NCBI GenBank assembly: GCA_016870995.1
Contig: VFZU01000003.1
Span: forward strand, 1-64,000
Origin: Acidobacteriota bacterium
GTDB taxonomy: Bacteria; Acidobacteriota; Terriglobia; Bryobacterales; Bryobacteraceae
Reading direction: 5' to 3'
Length of the DNA stretch: 64,000 bases
Position numbers and translations under genes: made by a program. The notes under the pieces are model-generated. The model saw only the letters and a list, made by a program, of their open reading frames with translations. It searched no databases and was not told the DNA's origin. Positions 1 to 6,826 of this stretch are shown piece after piece. Each line of letters opens with the position of its first letter. Position 1 is the first letter of the stretch.

Positions 1-2
1 GC

Positions 3-380
3 CCTCCGGGCTCCTTCCGCAGCCCCGGAATCGTGTTTGTTTTCTCTCGACATCGAACATCTCCTTTCGAACATTTTCTCTATGAAATGTCCCAGGGAGC
101 TGTCCATCAAAATCGCGGAGCGGGAGAGACGCTGATTCGCGTCCGCAAGGATGACCTCAAGATTTCCGTGTCTGGCCTTGACGAGTTCGAGGTTGGGGAA
201 TTCAATGAGGAGCTCGATGAGGCGGAGAAGCTACTGAAGTTGGGGGTTCAATCCAAGACCTTCCGCAAGCAGGCCCTAAAGAAACTGGCCTTTAAGTTCC
301 TTGCGGATATCAACGAAACCACCAAGGAAAAGATCGCCGCCGAGATCGAGGAACAAATAGATCGAGGAGATGCGAAATGA
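3..380 (+). CDS. Partial phage structural protein, possibly portal C-terminus
   Basis: The reading frame is open to the left edge of the window, so this is probably the end of a longer gene. Internal starts exist (GTG at 33, ATG at 87) but neither has a convincing Shine-Dalgarno sequence. The last 60 residues are charged and predicted helical (EELDEAEKLLKLGV, then ETTKEKIAAEIEEQ). The stop overlaps the ATG of the scaffold-like gene by 4 nt, so the two are translationally coupled. In P22-type head modules the gene before scaffold and coat is the portal, which makes the portal C-terminus a reasonable guess from position. I do not recognise the sequence itself. Confidence 0.4.
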   Translation, partial: PPGSFRSPGIVFVFSRHRTSPFEHFLYEMSQGAVHQNRGAGETLIRVRKDDLKISVSGLDEFEVGEFNEELDEAEKLLKLGVQSKTFRKQALKKLAFKFLADINETTKEKIAAEIEEQIDRGDAK

Positions 381-952
381 ATTCCAATCAGGAATCGGAA
401 TCGCAACCGAACCATGTCGGAGACCTGAAGAAATTGGTCCACGAAGTCTTCGAGGAGTATCACAATGCTCAGTCCAAACGGACCGAACCTGCCTACAAAG
501 CAGAACTCGAAGACGAGCGCCGGAAGCGCGAGTCGATGGAAAAGCGACTCAATGAGCTGGTCGAAGAAAACCGGCGAACCAAGGCGAAGGCTGAAACCAT
601 GGAGCGCGAAACTTTGATCCGCAGCGAACTCCAGCGCCTTGGTGTCGCCAAAGTGGACCTCGCCTTCAAGGCAGTCAAAGACGACATTCAACGGGAATCG
701 GATGGCTCACTTCTGGCGCGAAGCGCTGAAGGCCCAATTTCAGTTCAGGATTATCTCCGCAAGTTTGTGGACGAGAATCCAGAACTGCTTCCCGCAAGAA
801 ATTTGGGCGGCAGCGGCACCTCCGGTGCCGGTCGCGGCGCCCAAAACTCACCTGGCATCGATCTTGAATCGATTCGTCCCGGGATGAGCAAAGAAGAAAT
901 GGCCCGAGTGCGCAGAGAAATCGCGCGCGTAGGTGGCCTGCTGGTTGACTAA
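377..952 (+). CDS. Phage scaffold-like coiled-coil protein
   Basis: 191 residues. Residues about 15-90 form a long, highly charged coiled coil (runs such as ELEDERRKRESMEKRLNEL). A globular part about 90-140 and a Gly/Ser-rich linker follow, then a short helical C-terminal tail. This layout, immediately before the coat gene, fits a capsid scaffolding protein that guides procapsid assembly and is then released. A GGAGAT Shine-Dalgarno precedes the ATG, which overlaps the upstream stop (ATGA). The call rests on position and predicted structure, since scaffolds share little sequence. Confidence 0.6.
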   Translation: MNSNQESESQPNHVGDLKKLVHEVFEEYHNAQSKRTEPAYKAELEDERRKRESMEKRLNELVEENRRTKAKAETMERETLIRSELQRLGVAKVDLAFKAVKDDIQRESDGSLLARSAEGPISVQDYLRKFVDENPELLPARNLGGSGTSGAGRGAQNSPGIDLESIRPGMSKEEMARVRREIARVGGLLVD

Positions 953-975
953 CAAATCTCACATAAGGAATTTAC

Positions 976-1884
976 ATGCCTTCTATTACTTCTTCTAACC
1001 TCGCGAATGCGATCGTGAAGCTGGTGGCCGCCGATGCGCTGCCTGCCCTGATGGGCAATCTCGTGATGGGCAATCTTGTCAATCGCGACTTCGAGCCGAC
1101 GTTGGCCAAGGCTGGCGATACGGTGAATGTGCCGGTGCCTCCGTCGCTTGTTGCCAACAACATCGCTGAAGGTGGTTCGGTTGTTACCCAGAATCCCAAT
1201 ATCGGAAATGCTCAGATTGTTCTGAACACCCATGCCGAAGCGACTTTCCAGATCCCCGACGTCACCAAAGTGATTGCAACTCCGGATCTGATGAAGCTTT
1301 ACATGGAGCCCGCTATTGTTGCTCTGGCTGAAAAGGTCGAAACCGATCTGCTCAACCTCGCCAACAGCTTCACGGCCAACACTCCGCTTGGTGCCGCTGC
1401 CACGCCGCTCACCGAACAGGTGATCGACGATGCAGAAACCGCTCTCTTCAACGCGAAGGTTCCTGCCAGCATGCAGAAGTATCTCGTTGTGGATGCCTCT
1501 GGCTACTCCGCACTGCGGCAGAATCCGCGCTTCAGCGAATTCTCGCGCGCTGGCGATGCTGGCCTGAAGGCCCTCATTGACGGCAACATTGGCCGCTTGA
1601 AGGACTTCTATGTCTTCCGTTCGCAGTTTGTGAAGAAGACGGGCGCTCCGACGACGACCTTCAATCTGGCCTTTGCCAAGAATGCTCTGGGTTTGGCGAT
1701 CCGTCGTCTGCCTCAGCCGCTGCCTGGCACCGGTGCGATCGCCGAATACGCCGAACTCGGCAACTTCGGTGTCCGCGTTGTCATGAGCTACCAGCCTGAC
1801 ACTCTGTCGCAGCAGTTCACTGTCGACATCCTGTACGGCACTGGTATTCTCCGCAACAACCACGGCGTTCAGGTTCGCAGCTAG
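976..1884 (+). CDS. Major capsid protein, P22 coat-like
   Basis: 302 residues with a good AAGGA ribosome site 9 nt before the ATG. It forms the icosahedral shell. The N-terminal part has the pattern of P22 coat-like proteins: an early helix, then KAGDTVNVPVPPS, then a beta-rich segment and an AEATFQIPD stretch leading to a helix (MEPAIVALAEKVETDLLNLA) equivalent to the family's spine helix region. It is shorter than P22 gp5 (430 residues), so an inserted domain is probably absent. A strong hairpin terminator lies 20 nt after the stop, as often seen after highly expressed coat genes. The family call is by motif impression, not by alignment. Confidence 0.75.
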   Translation: MPSITSSNLANAIVKLVAADALPALMGNLVMGNLVNRDFEPTLAKAGDTVNVPVPPSLVANNIAEGGSVVTQNPNIGNAQIVLNTHAEATFQIPDVTKVIATPDLMKLYMEPAIVALAEKVETDLLNLANSFTANTPLGAAATPLTEQVIDDAETALFNAKVPASMQKYLVVDASGYSALRQNPRFSEFSRAGDAGLKALIDGNIGRLKDFYVFRSQFVKKTGAPTTTFNLAFAKNALGLAIRRLPQPLPGTGAIAEYAELGNFGVRVVMSYQPDTLSQQFTVDILYGTGILRNNHGVQVRS

Positions 1885-1904
1885 TCCTCAATAGCTGAAT
1901 CGAA

Positions 1905-1942
1905 GGGGCCGGCTTCCAATTCGGAAGCCCGGCCCCTTTCAC
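1905..1942 (+). terminator. Intrinsic terminator after coat gene
   Basis: A 13-bp GC-rich stem (GGGGCCGGCTTCC against GGAAGCCCGGCCCC with one bulged C) and a 5-nt loop, followed by a T-rich run (TTTCACTTTT). It lies 20 nt past the coat stop. It probably sets a high coat-to-tail transcript ratio. Confidence 0.85.
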
Positions 1943-1972
1943 TTTTCAAACTAGAAATCCGAGCAAAAGATC

Positions 1973-2734
1973 ATGGCCTTAATAAAAGATCAACCCATAA
2001 GCTGCCTGACCGATTGGATGGCTTTCGATTCCAAGCTATCTATTCTTTCCGAACAGGAATCCACTTCGATTGAATCCAAATCACGACTCGCGCAGAACGA
2101 AATCGAAACTCAGGTCACGAGCTTTTTGCTTCGCCAGAGCGGTTTGAGCGAGAGCGCATCCCGCCAATTACTCGACAAGGTCGTCGTGACTGAGCCGTTA
2201 TCACGGTGGCACAGCCTACTAACGCTCAGTCTCTTCTACGTCGATGTGGCTTCGATGCAGAATAGTGCCCTGCATCGCGAGCAAGCCAAATACTATGAAG
2301 CCAAAGCCAAAGAGGCAAGCGACCAGCTCTTTGAGGTCGGTGTTGGGGTTGTCTATCAGCCCATCGCCAAAGCTCCGGTTCCATTAGTTGTGATCAGTGC
2401 GGGAAGCAATCCTTCTCGCTTTCTGCGCGGCCGTATCCGTTTGGTCGATATTGATGGCGCTGTCGGCACCCTCAGCGAAGAATTTCTTGTCGACATGACT
2501 TCTGGCGAGACCGCCGAATTGAGCGTGGATAGTCTTCCCCCGAGAGTGCTCGGATGGATCCTCTTCCTGGGCGAATCTTCTGAGTCATTGCGCGAGAGCA
2601 TTATCTCGCCAGTGCCAGCGGGAACCGCCAGATCAATCACCCCGGACATGCCGAATCCCGCTGCTCCTTTGGTGCGCAAGTCGGCACAATCTCCGGATCG
2701 ATTTATTCGCTACACCACTGAGCTCTGGAGATAG
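1973..2734 (+). CDS. Phage head-tail connector region protein, unknown
   Basis: 253 residues with no family I recognise. The N-terminal half is helical and lists many Ser/Glu residues. The C-terminal half reads as beta-rich (GRIRLVDIDGAVGTLSEEF) and ends with a proline-rich tail. It sits between coat and tail-tube genes, where head-completion and connector proteins are usually encoded. No strong Shine-Dalgarno is visible before the ATG. The function is inferred from position only. Confidence 0.5.
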   Translation: MALIKDQPISCLTDWMAFDSKLSILSEQESTSIESKSRLAQNEIETQVTSFLLRQSGLSESASRQLLDKVVVTEPLSRWHSLLTLSLFYVDVASMQNSALHREQAKYYEAKAKEASDQLFEVGVGVVYQPIAKAPVPLVVISAGSNPSRFLRGRIRLVDIDGAVGTLSEEFLVDMTSGETAELSVDSLPPRVLGWILFLGESSESLRESIISPVPAGTARSITPDMPNPAAPLVRKSAQSPDRFIRYTTELWR

Positions 2735-2739
2735 ACGCT

Positions 2740-3231
2740 ATGAACTTATCCAGCAAAGCGGTTGACGCGGCTCAGGAAATGTTGGCCGGTGAATCCGGGT
2801 TGAAAGTGAGCGTTGAGGCGATCCAGGAACTCCGTGGCGAACTCGCCAAGGAGGCGCGATTCCAGGTCGACACAGACCATTGGGCACAAAAAATGACAGA
2901 GCGCATTCCGCCCAATCGAAACCCGAAGGTCTCCATTGCATTGGTAAAGCTCTACCGGGGGCAGAAAGAAAAGCTCTCCGAATACGGCGCAATCGCCACG
3001 CTTCAGTTTGAACTGACCGCAAGCCACGAACGAGCGGATCAGTTGCGTGGCCAAATCAGCGACTACGTTGATGCCCTCTGCGATGTGCTCAATCGGAATC
3101 AGGGGCTCTGGAGCAAAGGTGTTTATTACGCAGGCGGCTTCTCCGTCGATATTGCGCCCGTTTCCAAGGGCGGCTTGAACTTCGTGCAGAACGCCACGAT
3201 CTCATTTGAAATCCATCTCTGGCAGGAATAA
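2740..3231 (+). CDS. Phage head-tail joining / tail terminator-type protein
   Basis: 163 residues. GGAG lies 10 nt before the ATG, and the gene ends 2 nt before the tail-tube gene. The C-terminal half has an alternating pattern (YYAGGFSVDIAP, then FVQNATISFEIHLWQE) like the central sheet of tail terminator or head-tail joining proteins, and the size fits. In siphophages the gene just before the tube usually encodes the terminator. The assignment comes from position and predicted fold. Confidence 0.45.
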   Translation: MNLSSKAVDAAQEMLAGESGLKVSVEAIQELRGELAKEARFQVDTDHWAQKMTERIPPNRNPKVSIALVKLYRGQKEKLSEYGAIATLQFELTASHERADQLRGQISDYVDALCDVLNRNQGLWSKGVYYAGGFSVDIAPVSKGGLNFVQNATISFEIHLWQE

Positions 3232-3233
3232 CC

Positions 3234-4403
3234 ATGGCTAACGAATACATTTCTTCGATGTCCAATCGAATCTACATCAAGTCGGAAACTGACTTTCCGG
3301 AACTCAACAACATGGCTGCCGCCGAGGTGGCGCCGATCACTTCATTTGCCTTGTCGAGCAACCGCAAGCAACTCTATCGTCGGGATAAGACCGGCTTTCG
3401 ATCTGAATCCCCGGTCATGGGCCCACAACGTGAGCTAATCGAGTTCAATCTCGAGAGCTACGGCACCGGCTGGTCGGGCGGCAACACCAAGCCGGGCATC
3501 GCACCGATCCTTGAGAGCGGTATGTGCGCCAGTGCACAGCTAGGCGCAGCCTATCTTGTGCAGGCCAATTCTGGTTCCTCGGTTACGCTGCAAGCGGACG
3601 CACCCTTGACCATTGGCATGGGACTCTCTTTCGGCTCTGAAATCCGGTTTGTTGAATCCATCTCTGGCCCCAGAGACTTCACACTCAACACTCCGTTCTC
3701 CATTCAGCTTAGTAGCGGTGCCCAATTGGATGGCTGCGCAAATTTGTCCACTGGCGATTCTGTCAATGCAATGTCGGTTCTGGACACGTGGGCTCCTTCG
3801 CAGGCGATCCAGCGGTTCCTGACTGGCGCCGTTGCAGACCAGATGAAGATCACGGTCAACAACGACTTTCTTGAAATCGGGGCCAAGGGCTTCGCTCGCA
3901 ATCTCTTCGACAACGTGAGCGGCGTCGGTGGAGTTGGCTTTCAGTTCCCCGAAGCACCGGCAAACGCATCGCCTTTGGCGAATAGCCCCATTGCTGGGCA
4001 TCTTGGACAAGCCTTTATTGGCGTGCCGGCTTCAAGGTTGTGCACCCTGACCCAGGCTGAAATCCGAATCGACAACAACATTGAGCCGCGCACGGATGAA
4101 TTCGGTTGCTTCGACACGAAAGCCTTTGTGTTGGGACGTCGAAAAGTATCACTTGACCTGACTGTCTTCGAACGAAATGACGCTTTGAGCCAGGCTCTCT
4201 ACACCAAGGCAGTGAACAATGAGCCCGTCCCAGTCATGCTCCAGATGGGAACTCAGTCAGGTTCTATGTTTGCCGTTTACCTGCCCTCGGTACTGTTCCC
4301 CGTGCCTGCATTCAATGACGATCAACCTCGTCTGCTTTGGCAATTCCGTAATGCGGTGGCCATGGGATTGCAGAACGATGAGATCTTCATCGCAATGAGG
4401 TAG
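3234..4403 (+). CDS. Phage tail tube (major tail) protein
   Basis: 389 residues, largely beta-rich, with few predicted helices. An AGGA site precedes the ATG. The C-terminal third has features seen in major tail proteins: TQAEIRIDNNIEPRTDEFG, then a long strand pair (RRKVSLDLTVFERND), which resembles the tube subunit's assembly hairpin. It immediately precedes the two-ORF tail chaperone locus, the standard siphophage order. Most tube proteins are 150-250 residues, so an extra domain (about 90-200) may decorate the tail. Confidence 0.6.
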   Translation: MANEYISSMSNRIYIKSETDFPELNNMAAAEVAPITSFALSSNRKQLYRRDKTGFRSESPVMGPQRELIEFNLESYGTGWSGGNTKPGIAPILESGMCASAQLGAAYLVQANSGSSVTLQADAPLTIGMGLSFGSEIRFVESISGPRDFTLNTPFSIQLSSGAQLDGCANLSTGDSVNAMSVLDTWAPSQAIQRFLTGAVADQMKITVNNDFLEIGAKGFARNLFDNVSGVGGVGFQFPEAPANASPLANSPIAGHLGQAFIGVPASRLCTLTQAEIRIDNNIEPRTDEFGCFDTKAFVLGRRKVSLDLTVFERNDALSQALYTKAVNNEPVPVMLQMGTQSGSMFAVYLPSVLFPVPAFNDDQPRLLWQFRNAVAMGLQNDEIFIAMR

Positions 4404-4408
4404 CTCGA

Positions 4409-4786
4409 ATGCAACTTCAGTTGGAACGTCAATATGAGGCAACGTGTTCTCCGGGCTTTCGATTCCGCATCAAGCGCATCTCGCTCGCCCGCAGGCTTGC
4501 CTTTCTCGCTGACAACCATGAGTTGATGCAAAAGCTGAAGTTCCTCAGCTCAGACCCCAATCCGGCCGGGCCGCTTCGAAGTGAGATCGCTCAACTCGAG
4601 GTGGCCCTTGGCCGGCAGCTGCTCTCAGAGTGCTTGGTTGCTTTGGGTCACAGCGAGGAACTGCTGCCAGCGGATCAGAACAGGATCGATTGGCTGTTGC
4701 ATGAGGCACCAGCCGAACTTTGCGTTGAAGTACTGAGCCGAATAAGTGACGACATATCGCTCAGTGAGCAACGAAGAAAAAATTGA
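4409..4786 (+). CDS. Tail assembly chaperone, upstream frame (lambda gpG-like position)
   Basis: 125 residues, mostly helical, starting 5 nt after the tail-tube gene with an AGG site inside that gene's end. In lambda-like phages this position encodes gpG, which coats the tape measure during tail assembly. A fraction of ribosomes slip to make the longer gpG-T. The gene ends in R-R-K-N, and the last codons contain the heptamer A AAA AAT, placed to shift ribosomes into the next frame at 4783. A -1 shift there would make a 226-residue fusion. No sequence match to gpG is claimed. Confidence 0.6.
   Translation: MQLQLERQYEATCSPGFRFRIKRISLARRLAFLADNHELMQKLKFLSSDPNPAGPLRSEIAQLEVALGRQLLSECLVALGHSEELLPADQNRIDWLLHEAPAELCVEVLSRISDDISLSEQRRKN
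4777..4783 (+). promoter_or_regulatory. Predicted -1 ribosomal frameshift site
   Basis: The heptamer A AAA AAT fits X XXY YYZ in the frame of the 4409 gene (codons AAA and AAT). It lies in the only window where a -1 shift can work: the downstream frame has a TGA at 4765-4767 and the upstream frame stops at 4784-4786. After slippage the next codon is TTG at 4783, the first codon of the downstream frame. Confidence 0.65.
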
Positions 4787-5088
4787 TTGCCGCCTTCCAA
4801 TACCTCTCAGCCGGGTCCCGGTGGGAGTGCGGCCCATGCCGTAGCCGGGGCCTGGAATCTTCACGCTGTTGCGCATTCTTAAACATCGCTCCATCCGAGC
4901 GTCCCATCTGGGCTGGAAGCAGCGCGGTCTTCTTCCAATGCCCCGAAAGCACTCTGGATGGCAGCGCCGCGTATTGGATTGCACTTGAGCGTTGGTGTCG
5001 CGTCATGGAGCCTTCGAAGTTCCTCGACTTTCCTGCCGTGGATTGCGACGCCATAACCGCAATACAGGCTATTGAAAAGGATTCATGA
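4783..5088 (+). CDS. Tail assembly chaperone, downstream frame (gpT-like extension)
   Basis: 101 codons, open from just after the slippery site to a TGA that sits 1 nt before the next ATG. There is no ATG. The only start would be the TTG at 4783, overlapping the upstream stop. It is more likely expressed as a C-terminal extension by -1 frameshifting. The sequence is unusually rich in Cys and Trp (a CGPC near residue 17) and matches nothing I know. Overlapping minus-strand frames exist here, but position and the slippery site favour the plus strand. Confidence 0.5.
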   Translation: MIAAFQYLSAGSRWECGPCRSRGLESSRCCAFLNIAPSERPIWAGSSAVFFQCPESTLDGSAAYWIALERWCRVMEPSKFLDFPAVDCDAITAIQAIEKDS

Positions 5089-5089
5089 C

Positions 5090-5686
5090 ATGAACAACGA
5101 ACTCAATCAGGGAGCATCGGAGCGTCCAGTGAAATCGCTCGGTGACGTGCTTTCGAGCATGATTCAACAACTTGAAACTGGCAGTTCCGCAATCGCCGGA
5201 CAGATCAGGGAAGTCAACAAAGTCAGCACGGCCTCAGCCGAAAGAGTCGCTTCAAACTCTTCGGCCGCCAGCTCCTCAAGAGCGTCCGTCAGCCGGGAAT
5301 TACTGAACGCTTTTAATCCGGTAAGCTCCTCGCGAGGTACGAACATCCTTACAAGTCTGTTTCTCGGTCCCGTATGGAAGGGCTTGTTTAGCCTCTTTGG
5401 TGGCGGAAGTGAAACCGCCCAGGCTCCTCTCCAAAGATTTGCCTTTCCGGAGGACACCCGCACGGATCGGGCCGCTTCGATCAACACAAATGGTCAAGCT
5501 GGCAGCGTCCGAACAGATGCTTTCGGCTTGAGCCAGACCAATGTAGCTCAACAAACGCCAATCAATATCTCGATTCAGGCTCTCGATGCCCGCTCCATCC
5601 TCGATCGCAGCGACGATATTGCAGCGGCTCTGAAGCAGGCCATGCTTTCGAATCACGAAATCAACGACAGCATGAGTGAGCTCTAG
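5090..5686 (+). CDS. Very short tape-measure-like tail protein
   Basis: 198 residues from the ATG at 5090, chosen because AAAAGGA lies 9 nt upstream. A TTG at 5072 would overlap the preceding gene. The N-terminal half is a Ser/Ala-rich helix, then comes a hydrophobic, glycine-rich segment (about residues 85-105, FLGPVWKGLFSLFGGG). The end (INISIQALDARSILDRSDD, then an AAALKQAML helix) has the look of tape-measure C-termini. It sits between the tail chaperones and the tail-tip genes, where the tape measure belongs. Typical tape measures are 600-2000 residues, so the tail would be very short. Confidence 0.5.
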   Translation: MNNELNQGASERPVKSLGDVLSSMIQQLETGSSAIAGQIREVNKVSTASAERVASNSSAASSSRASVSRELLNAFNPVSSSRGTNILTSLFLGPVWKGLFSLFGGGSETAQAPLQRFAFPEDTRTDRAASINTNGQAGSVRTDAFGLSQTNVAQQTPINISIQALDARSILDRSDDIAAALKQAMLSNHEINDSMSEL

Positions 5687-5688
5687 CC

Positions 5689-6039
5689 ATGACTTTCCCC
5701 AACCTGATATCTGGAGAACTTGCTCAATCCAGCGCCGTGCGCACGCAACCTGCGAAGCACTCGGCTGCCCTGTTTGAAGGGTTCTCGCGCCAAAGCCATC
5801 GAATTTCAGATCTGGATCACCGATCTTGGCACTTGAATTATACCAACCTCACCGCAGAGGAGGCTTTCCAGCTTCGCAACTTCTTTGAGGCGGTTCCGGT
5901 TGGCGGAGTATTCGAATTCACTGATCCCTGGACATCGCAGTTGTTCACAACATGCCGCATGGCCAGCCCGCGACTTTCTATGTCATGTGATCGCGACAAC
6001 CGCTACTCAGTGCAATTGGAGATCGAAAATGCCATCTAA
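5689..6039 (+). CDS. Tail-tip protein, lambda gpM-like
   Basis: 116 residues. The layout follows lambda gpM (109 residues) and DUF2460-type distal tail proteins: a short lead, then W-LNYTNLTAEEAFQLRNFFE, an F-FTDPW segment, a Cys, and a strand ending RYSVQLEIE. Such proteins help join the tube to the tip. It starts 2 nt after the tape-measure stop, and its last 11 nt overlap the next gene. The fold call comes from pattern recognition. Confidence 0.55.
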   Translation: MTFPNLISGELAQSSAVRTQPAKHSAALFEGFSRQSHRISDLDHRSWHLNYTNLTAEEAFQLRNFFEAVPVGGVFEFTDPWTSQLFTTCRMASPRLSMSCDRDNRYSVQLEIENAI

Positions 6040-6826
6040 CGTCAATTCTTTTCCCGCTCTCGACAACGGCATGCTCGCTCAATTGCCCGTCAGCCTGTTG
6101 ATCGATGACCTTTCAAGGACAACTCGATTCCCCGACGGCAGCCTGCTGGGTGCCGCCGCAGAGTCGAGACTCAGATACCGATGGACGTTGCGCTACGACA
6201 ACCTCGGTGATGCGGAGTGGCAGCGGATGGTCGCCTTCATCGATGCGACTGGCAGAGGTGCGGAAAGCTTTGCTTTTCCAGACCCCATCGGAAACTTGCT
6301 GGCTCAATCCGCAAATCTGGAGAGTTCTCCCTGGGTCGCTTCGCCGGGTCTGGTGGTGGATACCATTTCAGATCTTGATCAAGCAAACGCGTTCATCCTG
6401 ACAAACTCGGCTCCTCTGCCTCTGACCCTGACGCAGACAGTGGCCTTGGATGGGCCCTTCAAGACCTGCTTTAGCGTGATGGCGAAATGGGCCGGTGGAG
6501 CGAGCTTCAGTCTCTCTCTGAGCGACGGTACAAACTCGAATCAGAATTCCGCCACCGCCAATGAATGGTCAAGGTTCGCCGTTGTATTGTCTCCTGCGGA
6601 TGCTCCAAGCCGCCTCTGCAGCATAACCGTGCCTGCCAATACCCAAGTCATCGTGGCATCGCCTCAACTTGAGATTGCCGCCGCTCCCGGTGCTCATCTC
6701 GCGACCGGATTGCAGTCGAGTCTCTTCCCGGCCGCATGGCTTGCCGACCAAAGCTACGACTCCCAAAGCAATGCGCCAGGTGCGCACTCCATCACTCTTC
6801 GCATTGAAAGCCTGAGAAACCGATGA
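6029..6826 (+). CDS. Tail-tip protein: second gpM-like domain plus jelly-roll-like region
   Basis: 265 residues from the ATG at 6029, preceded by GGAG and overlapping the 5689 gene by 11 nt. A start at 5885 would overlap that gene heavily. Residues 1-85 repeat the gpM-like scheme (RYRWTLRYDNLGDAEW, F-DPIGN). Residues about 85-210 look like a carbohydrate-binding jelly roll (ANLESSPW at the start, a Q-VALDGPF strand, then SLSLSDGTN), a type often found in tail-tip or receptor-contact proteins. The C-terminus returns to the strand pattern ITLRIESL, so the jelly roll appears inserted in the gpM-like domain. It overlaps the next gene by 4 nt. Confidence 0.5.
   Translation: MPSNVNSFPALDNGMLAQLPVSLLIDDLSRTTRFPDGSLLGAAAESRLRYRWTLRYDNLGDAEWQRMVAFIDATGRGAESFAFPDPIGNLLAQSANLESSPWVASPGLVVDTISDLDQANAFILTNSAPLPLTLTQTVALDGPFKTCFSVMAKWAGGASFSLSLSDGTNSNQNSATANEWSRFAVVLSPADAPSRLCSITVPANTQVIVASPQLEIAAAPGAHLATGLQSSLFPAAWLADQSYDSQSNAPGAHSITLRIESLRNR

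Noticed and set aside
949-1863. Minus-strand frame of 304 codons opposite the coat gene
   Set aside because: The coat gene has a good ribosome site, coat-like motifs and a terminator; the opposite frame has none.
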